Shown here: piece after piece, positions 8,296 through 18,169 of the stretch | Numbering within the stretch: position 1 is the first letter of the stretch | Layout: each line of letters starts with the position of its first letter | Assembly (NCBI GenBank): GCA_027077805.1 | Contig: JALWTS010000034.1 | Location: 1 to 64,000, forward strand | Source of the DNA: Gammaproteobacteria bacterium | Lineage (GTDB): Bacteria; Pseudomonadota; Gammaproteobacteria; JABHGC01 | Length of the DNA stretch: 64,000 bases | Direction: 5' to 3' | Program-made: the position numbers and the translations under genes | Notes under the pieces: generated by a model | Told to the model about the DNA's origin: nothing | Databases searched by the model: none | The model's input: the letters and a program-made list of their open reading frames with translations, nothing else

Positions 8296-9612
8296 ATGGT
8301 AGATCATTTAAAACGATTGACTTGGGATCGCTTAACTGGCATTTTACAAGATAATGGGGCGAAATCTGAGGATATTGACAAAGTTGAGTTGATTGCATCA
8401 CGGCGAACTTTTTTAGGGCAAATGACCGCAGTAGGTGCCTTAGCTAGCATGGGTTTGGCATCAGAGGTCGCATTACAAGGTTTATTTGGACGTGGATTGA
8501 TTCCTGTGGCATGGGCAGCGGAAGCGGAATTTATGTCAACGAAAACAGGTATGACTATTCACAATACTCGGCCTGTCAATGGTGAATTTGAACCGCATTT
8601 ATTGGATGATGATATTACCCCACCTGAACGGCATTTTGTTCGTAATAATGGCTTGCTACCTGATAGAGCAAGAAGCAAAGATTTACAAGGGTGGTCTTTA
8701 AGCATTGATGGGGAAGTTCATAATTCTTTAGTACTCACGATGGATGATTTGAAAAAATTTCCAGCCGTAACCTTACCGTTATTAGTCGAATGTGGTGGGA
8801 ATGGTCGGGCTAATTTTGATCCTAAGGTTAGAGGCAATCCTTGGAATCGTGGTGCGGTTGCTTGCAGTGAATGGACTGGCGTGCGATTAAAAGATGTGTT
8901 ACAACAAGCAGGCTTAAAAGAGACTGCCGTTTATACTGGTCATTATGGTGAAGACCCATCGCTAAGGTCGAGTGTTCCACCATTTTCTCGTGGGGTGCCT
9001 ATTGATAAGGCAATGGAAGAACATACCTTAATTGCCTATCAAATGGGTGGTTCAGATATTCCTGCCTTAAATGGTTATCCGGTACGCTTAGTAGTCCCAG
9101 GTTGGGTGGGTAGTTGTTCACAAAAATGGTTAAACCGAATTTGGATTCGGAATAAAGAACATGATACGAAAAAAATGAAAGGTTATTCCTATCGTGTACC
9201 GAAATATCCTGTCGTACCTGGCATTAGACCACCAAAATCCGATATGAAAATTGCTATGGCATGGCAAATCAAATCCATGATTACCAGACCAACACCGGAT
9301 ACCCATTATAAAATTGGACAAACTATCGATGTGGCAGGACATGCTTGGGCAGGTGAGGATAAAGTATCACAGGTTTTGATTTCTACGGATTATGGGGTAA
9401 CTTGGCATAAGGCAAATTTAACGCAGCGTCCTAGTCAATATGCTTGGTATCGTTGGCAAACTCAGGTATCATTCCCGAAAAGAGGGTATTACGAAATTTG
9501 GGCGAGAGCTTTTGATGATAAAGGGCAAGCGCAACCATTTCGCCAACCTTGGAATCCCAAAGGCTATTTAGGCAATGTGATTCATAGGATAGCAGTACAT
9601 GTGGATGCCTAA
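8296..9612 (+). CDS. soxC: SoxC-type sulfite dehydrogenase, molybdopterin subunit
   Basis: Sulfite-oxidase-family molybdoenzyme exported by the Tat route: SRRTFLGQMTAVGALAS followed by a hydrophobic stretch and AWAAE. The Moco domain carries the ligand cysteine in LLVECGGNGRANF and substrate-pocket residues such as GVRLKDVL. A C-terminal dimerisation domain begins near residue 330 (IDVAGHAWAGEDKV). In the Sox pathway SoxCD oxidises the sulfane sulfur bound to SoxY. It overlaps the following cytochrome gene by 14 bases, so the two are translationally coupled and likely partners. At 438 aa it is usual SoxC length. Confidence 0.92.
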   Translation: MVDHLKRLTWDRLTGILQDNGAKSEDIDKVELIASRRTFLGQMTAVGALASMGLASEVALQGLFGRGLIPVAWAAEAEFMSTKTGMTIHNTRPVNGEFEPHLLDDDITPPERHFVRNNGLLPDRARSKDLQGWSLSIDGEVHNSLVLTMDDLKKFPAVTLPLLVECGGNGRANFDPKVRGNPWNRGAVACSEWTGVRLKDVLQQAGLKETAVYTGHYGEDPSLRSSVPPFSRGVPIDKAMEEHTLIAYQMGGSDIPALNGYPVRLVVPGWVGSCSQKWLNRIWIRNKEHDTKKMKGYSYRVPKYPVVPGIRPPKSDMKIAMAWQIKSMITRPTPDTHYKIGQTIDVAGHAWAGEDKVSQVLISTDYGVTWHKANLTQRPSQYAWYRWQTQVSFPKRGYYEIWARAFDDKGQAQPFRQPWNPKGYLGNVIHRIAVHVDA

Positions 9613-9895
9613 GTTTAAAATACTAATATTATTGTTAATTTGGCTCCCTTTGAATGCGGTAGCCGAATCAGCTGTGTCCGAATCTGTTCCAGAACTTTCA
9701 GGAAAAGTTTTGTTTGAAGCAAATTGTGGTGCTTGTCATAGTTTGGAATTACCCAAATCACAGCGTTTAGATCAAGGCACATGGCAATGGGTAATTGACG
9801 ATATGGTGGATGAATTTGGGGCGGATTGGATTACCGAAGCACAACAAAAATTGATTTTAGAGTACTTAGTTGAAAATTATGGTCAAAAGCCCTAA
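9599..9895 (+). CDS. Small periplasmic cytochrome c, likely SoxC partner (SoxD/SorB-like)
   Basis: A 98-aa protein with a signal peptide (ILILLLIWLPLNAVA) and one heme site, CGACH. After it comes a short helical domain with W-x-x-W and a C-terminal YLVENYG helix; no Met-containing axial loop is obvious. It overlaps soxC and so should accept electrons from sulfite or sulfane oxidation. Classical SoxD is a larger diheme protein; this one is far shorter and resembles the monoheme SorB subunit more. A start two codons in (MPKFK) is possible. Confidence 0.75.
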   Translation: MWMPKFKILILLLIWLPLNAVAESAVSESVPELSGKVLFEANCGACHSLELPKSQRLDQGTWQWVIDDMVDEFGADWITEAQQKLILEYLVENYGQKP

Positions 9896-9950
9896 GGTCT
9901 AAAGTTGTGCTTATATTTAATTAAGACAAATTAGAGCGTATTTTATAAAA

Positions 9951-10322
9951 TTAGGGCGTTGCGGTTGTTGATTGACCTTGTTTTTGCTCTTGCTGTAGTT
10001 GTTTGCGTTTTTGCATATAATTTTGAAAAGCGTTATTAGAACGCTGTTTCATATTTTTAACATTATTATCTTTGGCATATTGCTGTGATTGTTCACGCAC
10101 TCTTTCACCAATCCCTGTTGCCTGTGGATTTTTCTGCATATAATTATCCCAAGCCTTTTTCGCCTGTTCACGTTTTTTTTTCCCTTCTTCTGAATAATAC
10201 CAATCTTTCGCTTGTTGGAGTTTTTGCTGCATTTCAGGGGGGATTTGTAGGGTTTGATTATTATCAGCTGTTACTGATAAAGCGTATGAGAGTAATAGGG
10301 TGGTGAGTAGTCGTTTTTTCAT
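9951..10322 (-). CDS. Small exported Gln/Lys-rich protein of unknown function
   Basis: A 123-aa protein with a clear signal peptide (MKKRLLTTLLLSYALSVTA). The rest is highly charged and rich in Gln, Lys and Asn, with coiled-coil-like helices (EEGKKKREQAKKAWDNYM) and a low-complexity tail. No family was recognised. It stands between the soxC pair (convergent) and lapB. Confidence 0.5.
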   Translation of the reverse strand: MKKRLLTTLLLSYALSVTADNNQTLQIPPEMQQKLQQAKDWYYSEEGKKKREQAKKAWDNYMQKNPQATGIGERVREQSQQYAKDNNVKNMKQRSNNAFQNYMQKRKQLQQEQKQGQSTTATP

Positions 10323-10383
10323 AATGATTTTCTCCAGTAATTACTTCAATTATAGTTTAGATAGTCGTAATGACAACTCATTA

Positions 10384-11571
10384 TTACAAGCTCGGTGGCG
10401 GTTCAATGCCTTCAATTGCCCGAATACTATTCCAAGTATGACAACGAGGACATTGCCAATAGAGATTTTTTAAACCAAAACCACAGTAACCACAGCGATA
10501 ATGAGCTTGTTGTTGCAGTATTTTGTGGATAAGGTCTTTTAATACGAGTAATACTTCTTTGGTTGAACCATCAACTTGGGTGATACCTAAGGTAATCAAA
10601 CGATCTAAACCATAAAGAGAGGGTTGGGTTTTTAGGTGTTGGATAATAAACTGTCCTGCTTCTTTTTCATTGCTTTGAGTTTGGATCAGTTCTGCCATCG
10701 CTAACATGCTGGCTTCATTTTTTTGATTGCTTAATATGCGTTGTAGATAGTTTTGAAATAACTGGGGTTGGCCTATTTTTTCATAACATTGTTTTAGTGG
10801 TGGTAAAACTTCTGATAAAAAACGAATATCTTGTCGTTCAATTTTTTGGTAAATATCAATGGCAGTTTTGTAGTCATTATGTTGTTTTTTGATATTGCCT
10901 AGTAGTATGGTTGCCCTGACACAGTTAGGGTCATCTAACGTTGCTTGTTTTAAATATTGAGTGGCTCTGGCTTCATCTCGTCGATAAAAGGCTTGTTCCG
11001 CTAATTCACAGTAATATTGGGCAATAATTTTATTGGAAGATTTTTGGGTAATATGATCTAATTTGCGTTTGCTTTCAATGGCTTTTTCCCAATCTTTTTC
11101 TTGCTCATAAATATTGACCAGATGTTGTAGGGCTTGAATATTGTAAGGCTTAATATCCGTAATATCTTGAAATAAATTTTCAGCGCGATCCAACAAGCCC
11201 GCACGCATATAATCTTGACCTAATTCTAATAAGGCTTGGTAACGTTGCTGATAAGTCAGTGTCGGGCGAGCAATTAAATTTTGGTGGATGCGTATGGCAC
11301 GATCGACTTCACCACGACGGCGGAATAAATTCCCTAATGCAAGATGTGTTTCTACGGTTTCATTATCCACTTCCAGCATTTTAGTGAATACTTCTATGGC
11401 TTTGTCAGGTTGCTCATTCAGTAGATAATTTAGCCCTTGATAATATTCAGGACTGCAATTTTTAGAAGAGGTTTTTGGGTTGGTGTTTTGACTATATTTG
11501 GCAGTGATCCATCCAGAAGCCGCTGCTACAGGAAGAAGTAACCATAATAAATCTAACATCAGATTTAGCAA
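10384..11571 (-). CDS. lapB: Lipopolysaccharide assembly protein B (YciM)
   Basis: One N-terminal membrane anchor (LMLDLLWLLLPVAAASGW), about eight TPR-type helical repeats (residues 50-330) and a C-terminal rubredoxin-like metal site, CGYCG...CPRCH. In E. coli LapB recruits FtsH to degrade LpxC and so sets LPS levels. The 395 aa length is typical. It overlaps lapA by seven bases, and the lapA-lapB order downstream of ihfB is the conserved gammaproteobacterial arrangement. Confidence 0.93.
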   Translation of the reverse strand: MLNLMLDLLWLLLPVAAASGWITAKYSQNTNPKTSSKNCSPEYYQGLNYLLNEQPDKAIEVFTKMLEVDNETVETHLALGNLFRRRGEVDRAIRIHQNLIARPTLTYQQRYQALLELGQDYMRAGLLDRAENLFQDITDIKPYNIQALQHLVNIYEQEKDWEKAIESKRKLDHITQKSSNKIIAQYYCELAEQAFYRRDEARATQYLKQATLDDPNCVRATILLGNIKKQHNDYKTAIDIYQKIERQDIRFLSEVLPPLKQCYEKIGQPQLFQNYLQRILSNQKNEASMLAMAELIQTQSNEKEAGQFIIQHLKTQPSLYGLDRLITLGITQVDGSTKEVLLVLKDLIHKILQQQAHYRCGYCGFGLKNLYWQCPRCHTWNSIRAIEGIEPPPSL

Positions 11572-11858
11572 TCTCTCAATGGAATTGAACGTAAATTAGT
11601 CAGCTCTTGTTCGACAATTTGAACTTGTTTATTTAAATTAGCGATTTCGCGTTTAAGCTTTAATAAGGTAAAAAAGCTGGCAATTAAACCGAATATCGCA
11701 CCAACAATAAGACATAATACCATGACGAGTGATAGTGGCAGTGAGGTACTGCCATAATGGTAATGAATGGTAATGGCTTCAGCATTTAGTATGGCAAAAA
11801 TAAAACCAAAAATACTGATGATTGTTAATAAAACACTATAAAAAACAATGCGAATCAT
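11565..11858 (-). CDS. lapA: Lipopolysaccharide assembly protein A (DUF1049)
   Basis: A 97-aa inner-membrane protein with two hydrophobic helices (about 5-25 and 42-65) and a C-terminal coiled coil (LKREIANLNKQVQIVEQELT). It is the usual partner of LapB and is translated with it (seven-base overlap). It lies a few tens of bases after ihfB on the same strand. Confidence 0.88.
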   Translation of the reverse strand: MIRIVFYSVLLTIISIFGFIFAILNAEAITIHYHYGSTSLPLSLVMVLCLIVGAIFGLIASFFTLLKLKREIANLNKQVQIVEQELTNLRSIPLRDC

Positions 11859-11895
11859 GGGTGGCCCATTTTATTGTTTATCACAGCCGAAATGA

Positions 11896-12189
11896 TTACT
11901 GCTGTGATAATGTCGCGTTAACTCGTTCTCTAAGTTCTTTGCCCGGTTTAAAGTGTGGCACATATTTCCCGACTAGATCGACAGATTCACCTGTTCTAGG
12001 GTTACGTCCTATTCTGGGTGGGCGATAATTTAAGGAAAAACTACCAAAACCACGGATTTCTATACGTTCACCTGATGATAATGCCATCGTCATTGCTTCT
12101 AGTAATGACTTTACGGCTAGTTCCACATCTTTATGAGCTAAGTAGGACTGTTTTTCAGCTAGGGCATGGATAAGTTCTGATTTTGTCAT
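11896..12189 (-). CDS. ihfB: Integration host factor subunit beta
   Basis: HU/IHF fold of 97 aa, with the beta-arm motif [20 protein letters not shown] and the N-terminal [14 protein letters not shown] bends DNA and, in type I-F CRISPR systems, is known to help spacer integration at the leader, so its presence is relevant to the array in this window. It is downstream of rpsA with a strong terminator between them and is probably read from its own promoter. Confidence 0.95.
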   Translation of the reverse strand: MTKSELIHALAEKQSYLAHKDVELAVKSLLEAMTMALSSGERIEIRGFGSFSLNYRPPRIGRNPRTGESVDLVGKYVPHFKPGKELRERVNATLSQQ

Positions 12190-12230
12190 AAAAAATACCT
12201 ATAAAATAATTTCCATTTTTAATTATAGAT

Positions 12231-12276
12231 GAAAAAACAGAGCAAGGATAAAACCTTTATCCCCCATGCTCTGTTT
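12231..12276 (-). terminator. Rho-independent terminator after rpsA
   Basis: On the minus strand AAACAGAGC pairs with GCTCTGTTT (plus positions 12235-12243 and 12268-12276), with an inner stem GGATAAA/TTTATCC, followed by a run of six T. The position fits the end of the rpsA transcript. Confidence 0.85.
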
Positions 12277-12307
12277 ATTGACAACAAAAATTGTTATTGT
12301 ACTTGTA

Positions 12308-13972
12308 CTATTTTTGCATTTGCTCTTTAAGCACATCACCTAAGGTTGTACCGCTACTGCTATCCGTTTGGGTAAAGTCTTTAATTGCCGCGGCTTCTTC
12401 TTCTGCATCTTTTGCTTTGATTGACAAGCTAATGGTACGATTTTTCTTATCTACGCCAACAAATTTCGCTTGAATTTCTTCGCCTTCCTTTAATACTGAG
12501 CGAGCATCTTCAACTCTATCTTTGCGTAATTCAGAGGCGCGTAAATTGCCTTCTACACCTTCCGCTAGAGTAATAACCGCTGCTTTCGCATCTACTTCTT
12601 TTACAATACCTGTTACAATACTACCTTTAGGATGCTCTGCGACATAATTAGAAAATGGGTCTTGTTCTAATTGTTTCACACCTAAAGAGATTCTCTCACG
12701 TTCTGGGTCCACTGCTAATACCACTGTTTCTAGTTCTTGACCTTTAGAATAGTTACGAACAACTTCTTCACCTGACATATTCCAAGAAATATCAGAAAGA
12801 TGCACTAAACCATCGATACCGCCATCTAAGCCAATAAAGATACCAAAGTCAGTAATGGATTTAATTTTACCTGTAACCCTATCACCTTTGTTATATTTTT
12901 GGGCAAATTCTTCCCAAGGATTCGCTTGACATTGTTTCATACCTAGGGAGATTCGGCGACGTTCTTCATCAATATCTAAGACTAAGACTTCAACTTCATC
13001 ACCTAATTGTACGACTTTCGCAGGATGGACATTTTTATTGGTCCAATCCATTTCAGAAACGTGAACTAAGCCTTCAATACCTTCTTCTAATTCCACAAAA
13101 CAACCATAGTCGGTTAAGTTAGTAACTTTCCCTACTAGGCGAGTATTTTCAGGATAGCGTTCCATAATATTATACCAAGGATCATCACCTTTTTGTTTTA
13201 AGCCGAGTGATACTCTGGTACGTTCCCGATCAAATTTTAGTACTTTAACTTCAATTTCATCGCCAATATTAACGATTTCTGAAGGGTGTTTAACTCGTTT
13301 CCAAGCCATATCGGTAATATGTAATAAACCATCAACCCCGCCTAAATCGACAAATGCGCCATAATCCGTAAGATTTTTAATCGTACCTTTCACAACCATG
13401 CCTTCTTGCAAACTTTCCAATAAGGTTTCTCTTTCAGCACTGTATTCTGATTCAACGACAGCACGACGAGATACGACGACATTATTACGCTTTCTATCTA
13501 ATTTGATGACTTTAAAATCTAAAGTTTTTCCCTCAATATAGGACGTATCTCTTACGGGTCTGACATCAACCAATGATCCGGGTAAAAATGCGCGAATATC
13601 ATCAATTTCAACGGTAAAGCCACCTTTGACTTTTCCCGTAATGGTGCCAGTAACGGTCTCTTGGTTCTCATGGGCTTTTTCTAAAAATAGCCAAGACTGG
13701 TGGCGTTTGGCTTTTTCTCTTGATAGACGAGTTTCACCAAAGCCATTTTCTATGGCTTCTAAAGCAACTTCCACTTGATCACCAATTTTAACTTCTATTT
13801 CGCCATCCTTAAGAAATTGATTTTTGGGGATCACGCCTTCAGATTTTAAACCAGCATGAACGATGACAAATTCATTGGTAATCTCTAATACTGTTCCCGT
13901 TAAAATAGTACCGATTTCCATTTCAGTATTTTGTAAACTCGCTTCAAATAGTTCGGCAAAGTTTTCACTCAT
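12308..13972 (-). CDS. rpsA: 30S ribosomal protein S1
   Basis: Six S1/OB-fold RNA-binding repeats can be followed through 554 residues (for example [20 protein letters not shown] and [20 protein letters not shown]), as in E. coli S1. It brings mRNAs to the 30S subunit. The ATG at 13972 (MSENFAELF) has AAGGA nine bases upstream and matches the family start; the open frame extends six codons further. It sits between cmk and ihfB as usual. Confidence 0.97.
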   Translation of the reverse strand: MSENFAELFEASLQNTEMEIGTILTGTVLEITNEFVIVHAGLKSEGVIPKNQFLKDGEIEVKIGDQVEVALEAIENGFGETRLSREKAKRHQSWLFLEKAHENQETVTGTITGKVKGGFTVEIDDIRAFLPGSLVDVRPVRDTSYIEGKTLDFKVIKLDRKRNNVVVSRRAVVESEYSAERETLLESLQEGMVVKGTIKNLTDYGAFVDLGGVDGLLHITDMAWKRVKHPSEIVNIGDEIEVKVLKFDRERTRVSLGLKQKGDDPWYNIMERYPENTRLVGKVTNLTDYGCFVELEEGIEGLVHVSEMDWTNKNVHPAKVVQLGDEVEVLVLDIDEERRRISLGMKQCQANPWEEFAQKYNKGDRVTGKIKSITDFGIFIGLDGGIDGLVHLSDISWNMSGEEVVRNYSKGQELETVVLAVDPERERISLGVKQLEQDPFSNYVAEHPKGSIVTGIVKEVDAKAAVITLAEGVEGNLRASELRKDRVEDARSVLKEGEEIQAKFVGVDKKNRTISLSIKAKDAEEEAAAIKDFTQTDSSSGTTLGDVLKEQMQK

Positions 13973-14050
13973 AAAAATTATCCTTTTCAAACCTTAAAGC
14001 AGGTTTGAGTTTGTTTATAGCCAAAGGGTTAAAATAGTAACAGTTCGAGC

Positions 14051-14725
14051 TTAGAGTACGGCATCCATCGAAAGTCTATCCAAGATCAAGTCAATGACTT
14101 GATCAATAGTCTTATCCGTGGAATCAATTGTCAATGCTTGCTCAGTAGCCACAAGTGGTGCGATAACACGTTGACTATCCCGTTGGTCTCTCACTGCCAT
14201 TTCAGTTTTAATTTGGGCAAGACTAGCATGCTTATTTTGTTCTTGCAACTGTCGATATCGTCTTTTTGCTCTTTCTTCTAATGAGGCAGTCAAAAATACT
14301 TTAAGTTGGGCATCTGGAAATACAACAGTTCCCATATCTCGACCATCGGCAACTAATCCAGGTGCTTGGCAAAAATCACGTTGCCATTGTAATAATAATG
14401 GCCGAATTGTGGGCAAACTGGCAATTTTGGATGCCATATTGCCACAAGTTTCAGTACGAATCTCTAGACTAATATCTTGTTGATTGAGATAAACTTTACT
14501 GGCTTTAAAATCAATCTGTTGTTGTTTAAGTTGGCTTTGGATTTGTACCGTATCTTGTGGATCGAGTTGTTGCTGTTCAATCATATAGGCCAATACTCGA
14601 TAGATTGCCCCACTATCTAAGTAGTGCCAATTTAAATGTTGGGCAAGTTTTTGACTGATAGTGCCTTTGCCTGAACCACTAGGGCCGTCTATGGTAATAA
14701 TGGGAGTGGGTTTGAGTTGGGACAT
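14051..14725 (-). CDS. cmk: Cytidylate kinase
   Basis: P-loop kinase of 224 aa: IDGPSGSGKGTISQKLA at the N-terminus, the CMP-binding VADGRDMGTVVFPDA and the lid SLEERAKRRYRQL. It phosphorylates CMP and dCMP in nucleotide salvage. It is placed upstream of rpsA in the conserved order. Confidence 0.96.
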   Translation of the reverse strand: MSQLKPTPIITIDGPSGSGKGTISQKLAQHLNWHYLDSGAIYRVLAYMIEQQQLDPQDTVQIQSQLKQQQIDFKASKVYLNQQDISLEIRTETCGNMASKIASLPTIRPLLLQWQRDFCQAPGLVADGRDMGTVVFPDAQLKVFLTASLEERAKRRYRQLQEQNKHASLAQIKTEMAVRDQRDSQRVIAPLVATEQALTIDSTDKTIDQVIDLILDRLSMDAVL

Positions 14726-15222
14726 GGTGAAAATATTATGTTGCTTGAATTAGGGTTGATAACGTTTAATGTTTATGGCGTTATTTAACCAACGAAAATG
14801 TTTGTCCAATGGATAGATTTCAAGGTTAGTTTGTTGGGTATTTTGGGCAATCTGGAATTACTACTTAGACCTAACCAACTTATGCCTGTTACCAGTAAAA
14901 TTTATCAAAACACCTCATGTGAATAATTGTACACGGTTTTGATAAAAAATCAATTAACAGTTGTTAACTCCATATATTCTGAAATGGGACAAGATACGAT
15001 TATAAATTTTGATGGGCATAATCGTTACAATAATGCTATTCTTAACATCATAAAAGGGCAATCAGTGCAAGTTTTTTATCAAACGCATAAAGATTGGCAT
15101 TATCTGTAAAGATCAACATCGTTGAACCTCATTAAATGATGATGGAACTGATATCCCAAATCATACTCGAATATACATTTATACATTCGGTAATTTTTAT
15201 TTATATTTTTTAAAGGAAAAAC
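14726..15222. other. Gene-poor stretch between divergent cmk and FKBP genes
   Basis: About 500 bases hold the promoters of the divergent neighbours. A 60-codon plus-strand frame (14927-15109, TTG start, ending DWHYL) is open but has no ribosome binding site and no recognised family, so it is not called as a gene. GTTGATAACGTTTAATG near 14755 and AT-rich DNA before the FKBP gene may be promoter elements. Confidence 0.4.
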
Positions 15223-15714
15223 ATGAAATTTTTACAATTTTTATTAGCAGGTTTATTAGTGGTAACAACAACTGTTTGGGCAGATGAGGTGGTAAGCAAA
15301 GATAATGCGGTAACCTTACATTATGTTTTAACTGTAGATGGACAAAAAGTGGATAGTTCACCTCAAGATAAACCACTGCAAGTCAATATGGGCAAAAATG
15401 AAGTCATCCCCGGTTTTGAAGCGGGATTGCTTGGTTTAAAAGTAGGGGATAAAAAAGGATTTGATGTTGCACCTGATCAGGGGTATGGTCAAGTGAATGA
15501 GAAAGCAAGACGAGATATTAAAAAAGAACAAATGCCTAAAGATGTCACACCACAAGTAGGAATGGTATTATATATTAAAGGTCCAGATGGTCGCCCTTAT
15601 CCAGTTCGTATTCACAAAGTGGAAGGGGACAATGTTACTTTGGATTTTAATCATCCATTAGCAGGTAAAACCTTACATTTTGACGTAGAAATCCTTGGGG
15701 TTGACAACAGATGA
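15223..15714 (+). CDS. Exported FKBP-type peptidyl-prolyl isomerase (SlyD-like)
   Basis: Signal peptide (FLLAGLLVVTTTVWA) followed by an FKBP domain with VTLHYVLTVDGQKVDSSP and VIPGFEAGLLGLKVGDKK, interrupted by an insert-in-flap segment (DQGYGQVNEKARRDI) as in SlyD. It should act as a periplasmic folding helper. AAAGGA precedes the ATG. At 163 aa it lacks SlyD's metal-binding His-rich tail. Confidence 0.88.
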   Translation: MKFLQFLLAGLLVVTTTVWADEVVSKDNAVTLHYVLTVDGQKVDSSPQDKPLQVNMGKNEVIPGFEAGLLGLKVGDKKGFDVAPDQGYGQVNEKARRDIKKEQMPKDVTPQVGMVLYIKGPDGRPYPVRIHKVEGDNVTLDFNHPLAGKTLHFDVEILGVDNR

Positions 15715-15830
15715 ATAAATTATATGAAAACATGCTAAGTATATAAAAAAAATATTTAATATACCGTTGATAATGGTAAATTATTATTTTAAATTTTAAG
15801 CCCAATAAAACAGGAAATTTAGATGTCCCG

Positions 15831-15853
15831 TCTCTTACTTTTTTAGTAAGAGA
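15831..15853. terminator. Hairpin between convergent genes
   Basis: TCTCTTACT pairs with AGTAAGAGA around a five-T loop, between the FKBP gene and the minus-strand TPR gene. A bidirectional terminator is likely. Confidence 0.6.
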
Positions 15854-15873
15854 TGAGTTTAATTTAATCGAAA

Positions 15874-17205
15874 TCATTTTTCAAAATCAACAGAACGCTT
15901 GTAGCGAGTTAATATTTGTTTTAGCTTCGGCTCATCTGGAAACAAAATAATCGCCTCTTCCAGTGTTTTGATTCCTTGGGAGTGGCGTTTTAATTGTTGC
16001 AAGGTTCTTGCTTTTGAAATCCATGCTTCAATAATTTTGGGATAGTTTTTTACCAAAAACTCAAATTCTGACAGTGCTAATTCATATTGTTGATTGAAAA
16101 ATAGTAGTTCGCCTAAATCATAACGAATATCAGGGTCTTTGGCATCATATTGTTTGGCTTGATGCAAATAATCAATTGCAGGTTCAATTTCTCGCTTGCG
16201 TTTGTGGATATAAGCCAGTGCTAAATAACCTCTGGCAAAATCTGGCTTAAGTTTGATTGCGGTTTGTAAATACTGATAAGCTAGGTCGGTTTGTTGTTGT
16301 TTAAGCAGTATATTCGCCAAATTATTATAGGTGATGTAATTTTGACTCCCTGCCTCAATTGCTTGTTGGTATAATTGTTGAGCTTGAGTAATATTACCTC
16401 GTTTGTAGGCTTGATCACCATGTTGCTGTAGTTTGCTAGGCGTAATGGCTAAATTTTTGATATGTTCAATTAAGGGATCGTGTATGGCAATAGAGGGTTT
16501 TATTGTTGGGAGTGTTTTCATGTATGCCCTTGCCATCTCGTGATTGCCTAATTTTTGGTAAATCATTGCGATGTGATAGAAAACTAAGGGGGATTTCTTA
16601 TCAATACGACTTGCTTCTTCTAAGGTCTTTAAGGCTTTTTCAGCTTGTTTTGATGCGAACTGGATTTCCGCAAGGCGAACTAATAATAGAATATTTTTAG
16701 GGTCAATGGCTAACGCCGCTTCTATCATTTGCTGTGCTAGTTTTAATTGCTGATCCGCTTTATAAATTCCAGCAAGATGATAGTATAAGGCTATTTTTTG
16801 CGGGTGATTTGCTTCAAGTTTTGATATCAGTGCTTGTAAGTATTTTAAAGCCTTATCTTTGTTATTACTAGAATCGTTATTGTTGCGATAGCTTAATAAA
16901 CCGAGTAAATAGGACCAGCGATAATCTTGAGGGTCTAAAGTATGAGCATTTTGATAGCAAACTAACGCTGCTTGGTCATAATCGTAGCTTTGAAATAAAA
17001 AGCCAAGTTTTCCATAACGTGATGCTTGTTGAGCTAAGGGTAAATCTTTAATACCTTTGATGGTGTCATAGGCTTGTTGTAATTGCTGTTGTCCCGATGG
17101 TTCTAGTTTATCCAAATTAGGAAACGGAATGGTAATTAATTCAGGTGACTTAGAACAAGCTATGACAAGGCTAAAAAGTAAAACAGCGATAATTTGGCGC
17201 ATCAT
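15874..17205 (-). CDS. TPR-repeat lipoprotein linked to sox genes
   Basis: A lipoprotein signal (AVLLFSLVIACSK, Cys at about 17) followed by some ten TPR units (for example AYQYLQTAIKLKPDFARGYL) through 443 residues. It follows soxA on the same strand with a gap of about 40 bases (or less from an alternative start), so it is probably in the soxX-soxYZ-soxA transcript. TPR proteins of this type act as scaffolds; a role in Sox complex assembly is inference from position only. Confidence 0.75.
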   Translation of the reverse strand: MMRQIIAVLLFSLVIACSKSPELITIPFPNLDKLEPSGQQQLQQAYDTIKGIKDLPLAQQASRYGKLGFLFQSYDYDQAALVCYQNAHTLDPQDYRWSYLLGLLSYRNNNDSSNNKDKALKYLQALISKLEANHPQKIALYYHLAGIYKADQQLKLAQQMIEAALAIDPKNILLLVRLAEIQFASKQAEKALKTLEEASRIDKKSPLVFYHIAMIYQKLGNHEMARAYMKTLPTIKPSIAIHDPLIEHIKNLAITPSKLQQHGDQAYKRGNITQAQQLYQQAIEAGSQNYITYNNLANILLKQQQTDLAYQYLQTAIKLKPDFARGYLALAYIHKRKREIEPAIDYLHQAKQYDAKDPDIRYDLGELLFFNQQYELALSEFEFLVKNYPKIIEAWISKARTLQQLKRHSQGIKTLEEAIILFPDEPKLKQILTRYKRSVDFEK

Positions 17206-17244
17206 GATATGTCGTAGTGTCTATTGTTAAATAGCTTGAATTGA

Positions 17245-18084
17245 TTACTTACGATAACTAGGGCCGTTGAGTTTAATACCATTACTCATATGGCTTAGAA
17301 AATATTCTAGGTTACGATAGTTTTCGCATTGTTGCGGTTCAGGTTTTGCTTTGATTTGGCGATGGCAACCACGAAAACGTCGATGCAAGGATCCTAATCC
17401 TCCCCATTTCGCTCGATAAACGGGCCAATGGCTAGTATGCCCTAATGCGGGGCTTAATAATTCACTACGTAGCTTATAACCAGGGTATTGGTAATGACAA
17501 TGTGAACAGGAAAAATTTAATTGTCCCCGGCGAGTAAAGTAATAGTCTTTACCTTGTTGATAGGCAGCGAGTGCTTTAGTATCTTGTTCAGGAATTTGAA
17601 TATTGATTGTCTGCCCCCGAGCGGTATAGGCTAAATAAGCGGTGAGTGCTAACATATCGAACGAATCGTATCCTAACACAGGTTCTTGATTTTTTTCTCG
17701 GCATTGGTTGATTGCTAAGGGCAGGGTAATAACGCTTTGTTGTTTTTTGTCCCAATAAGGGTAGTTTTGGGCAATGGCAATACCCCCATTTTCAAAACAT
17801 GAGGCATAAGATTGACCATTGGCAAATGGCGTATTAAACAATTCTGAGCCTTGGTCAATTTCCTGTTCATAAGGTGGAAATTCTTCAATATCCAACCAAT
17901 TTAGTTTCGCTTTTTCATCCAGTGCGTAGGCACCATTCGCATAATCTTGTAATGATAAATTTGGAAATCGTTGTTGATAGTATTGTTGGTAATCCTTAAC
18001 ATCTTGTTGTGGATCAGCAAATACTTGATGCCAATATAAGCTTATGCCTATTATGGTAATGAGATAACGTAGTAGTATCAACAT
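17245..18084 (-). CDS. soxA: Sulfur-oxidation cytochrome SoxA
   Basis: Exported c-type cytochrome of the SoxAX complex, which links thiosulfate to SoxY. Signal peptide LITIIGISLYWHQVFA; heme site CSHCH; the active-site Cys, persulfide-modified in characterised SoxA, in RRFRGCHRQ; closing motif GIKLNGPSY. The N-terminal half has only an isolated SCFENGG, so this is the monoheme form. The ATG at 18084 gives the signal peptide directly; the frame extends six codons further. It lies downstream of soxYZ on the same strand. Confidence 0.92.
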   Translation of the reverse strand: MLILLRYLITIIGISLYWHQVFADPQQDVKDYQQYYQQRFPNLSLQDYANGAYALDEKAKLNWLDIEEFPPYEQEIDQGSELFNTPFANGQSYASCFENGGIAIAQNYPYWDKKQQSVITLPLAINQCREKNQEPVLGYDSFDMLALTAYLAYTARGQTINIQIPEQDTKALAAYQQGKDYYFTRRGQLNFSCSHCHYQYPGYKLRSELLSPALGHTSHWPVYRAKWGGLGSLHRRFRGCHRQIKAKPEPQQCENYRNLEYFLSHMSNGIKLNGPSYRK

Positions 18085-18115
18085 AGATTGTCCTTCACAC
18101 ATTATAATTATATTA

Positions 18116-18155
18116 CCCCCAAATAATATAACTATTACAACTATTTGGGGGGGGG
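18116..18155. repeat. Inverted repeat with G run between soxYZ and soxA
   Basis: CCCCCAAATA (18116-18125) pairs with TATTTGGGGG (18142-18151), and the G run continues to 18155. On the minus strand it lies in the soxYZ-soxA gap, where it could be an attenuator or RNA stabiliser. Confidence 0.5.
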
Positions 18156-18169
18156 ATTTGTTTGGTATG

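Noticed and set aside
14927..15109. 60-codon ORF upstream of the FKBP gene
   Set aside because: TTG start, no ribosome site, no recognised family; described only as part of the intergenic stretch.
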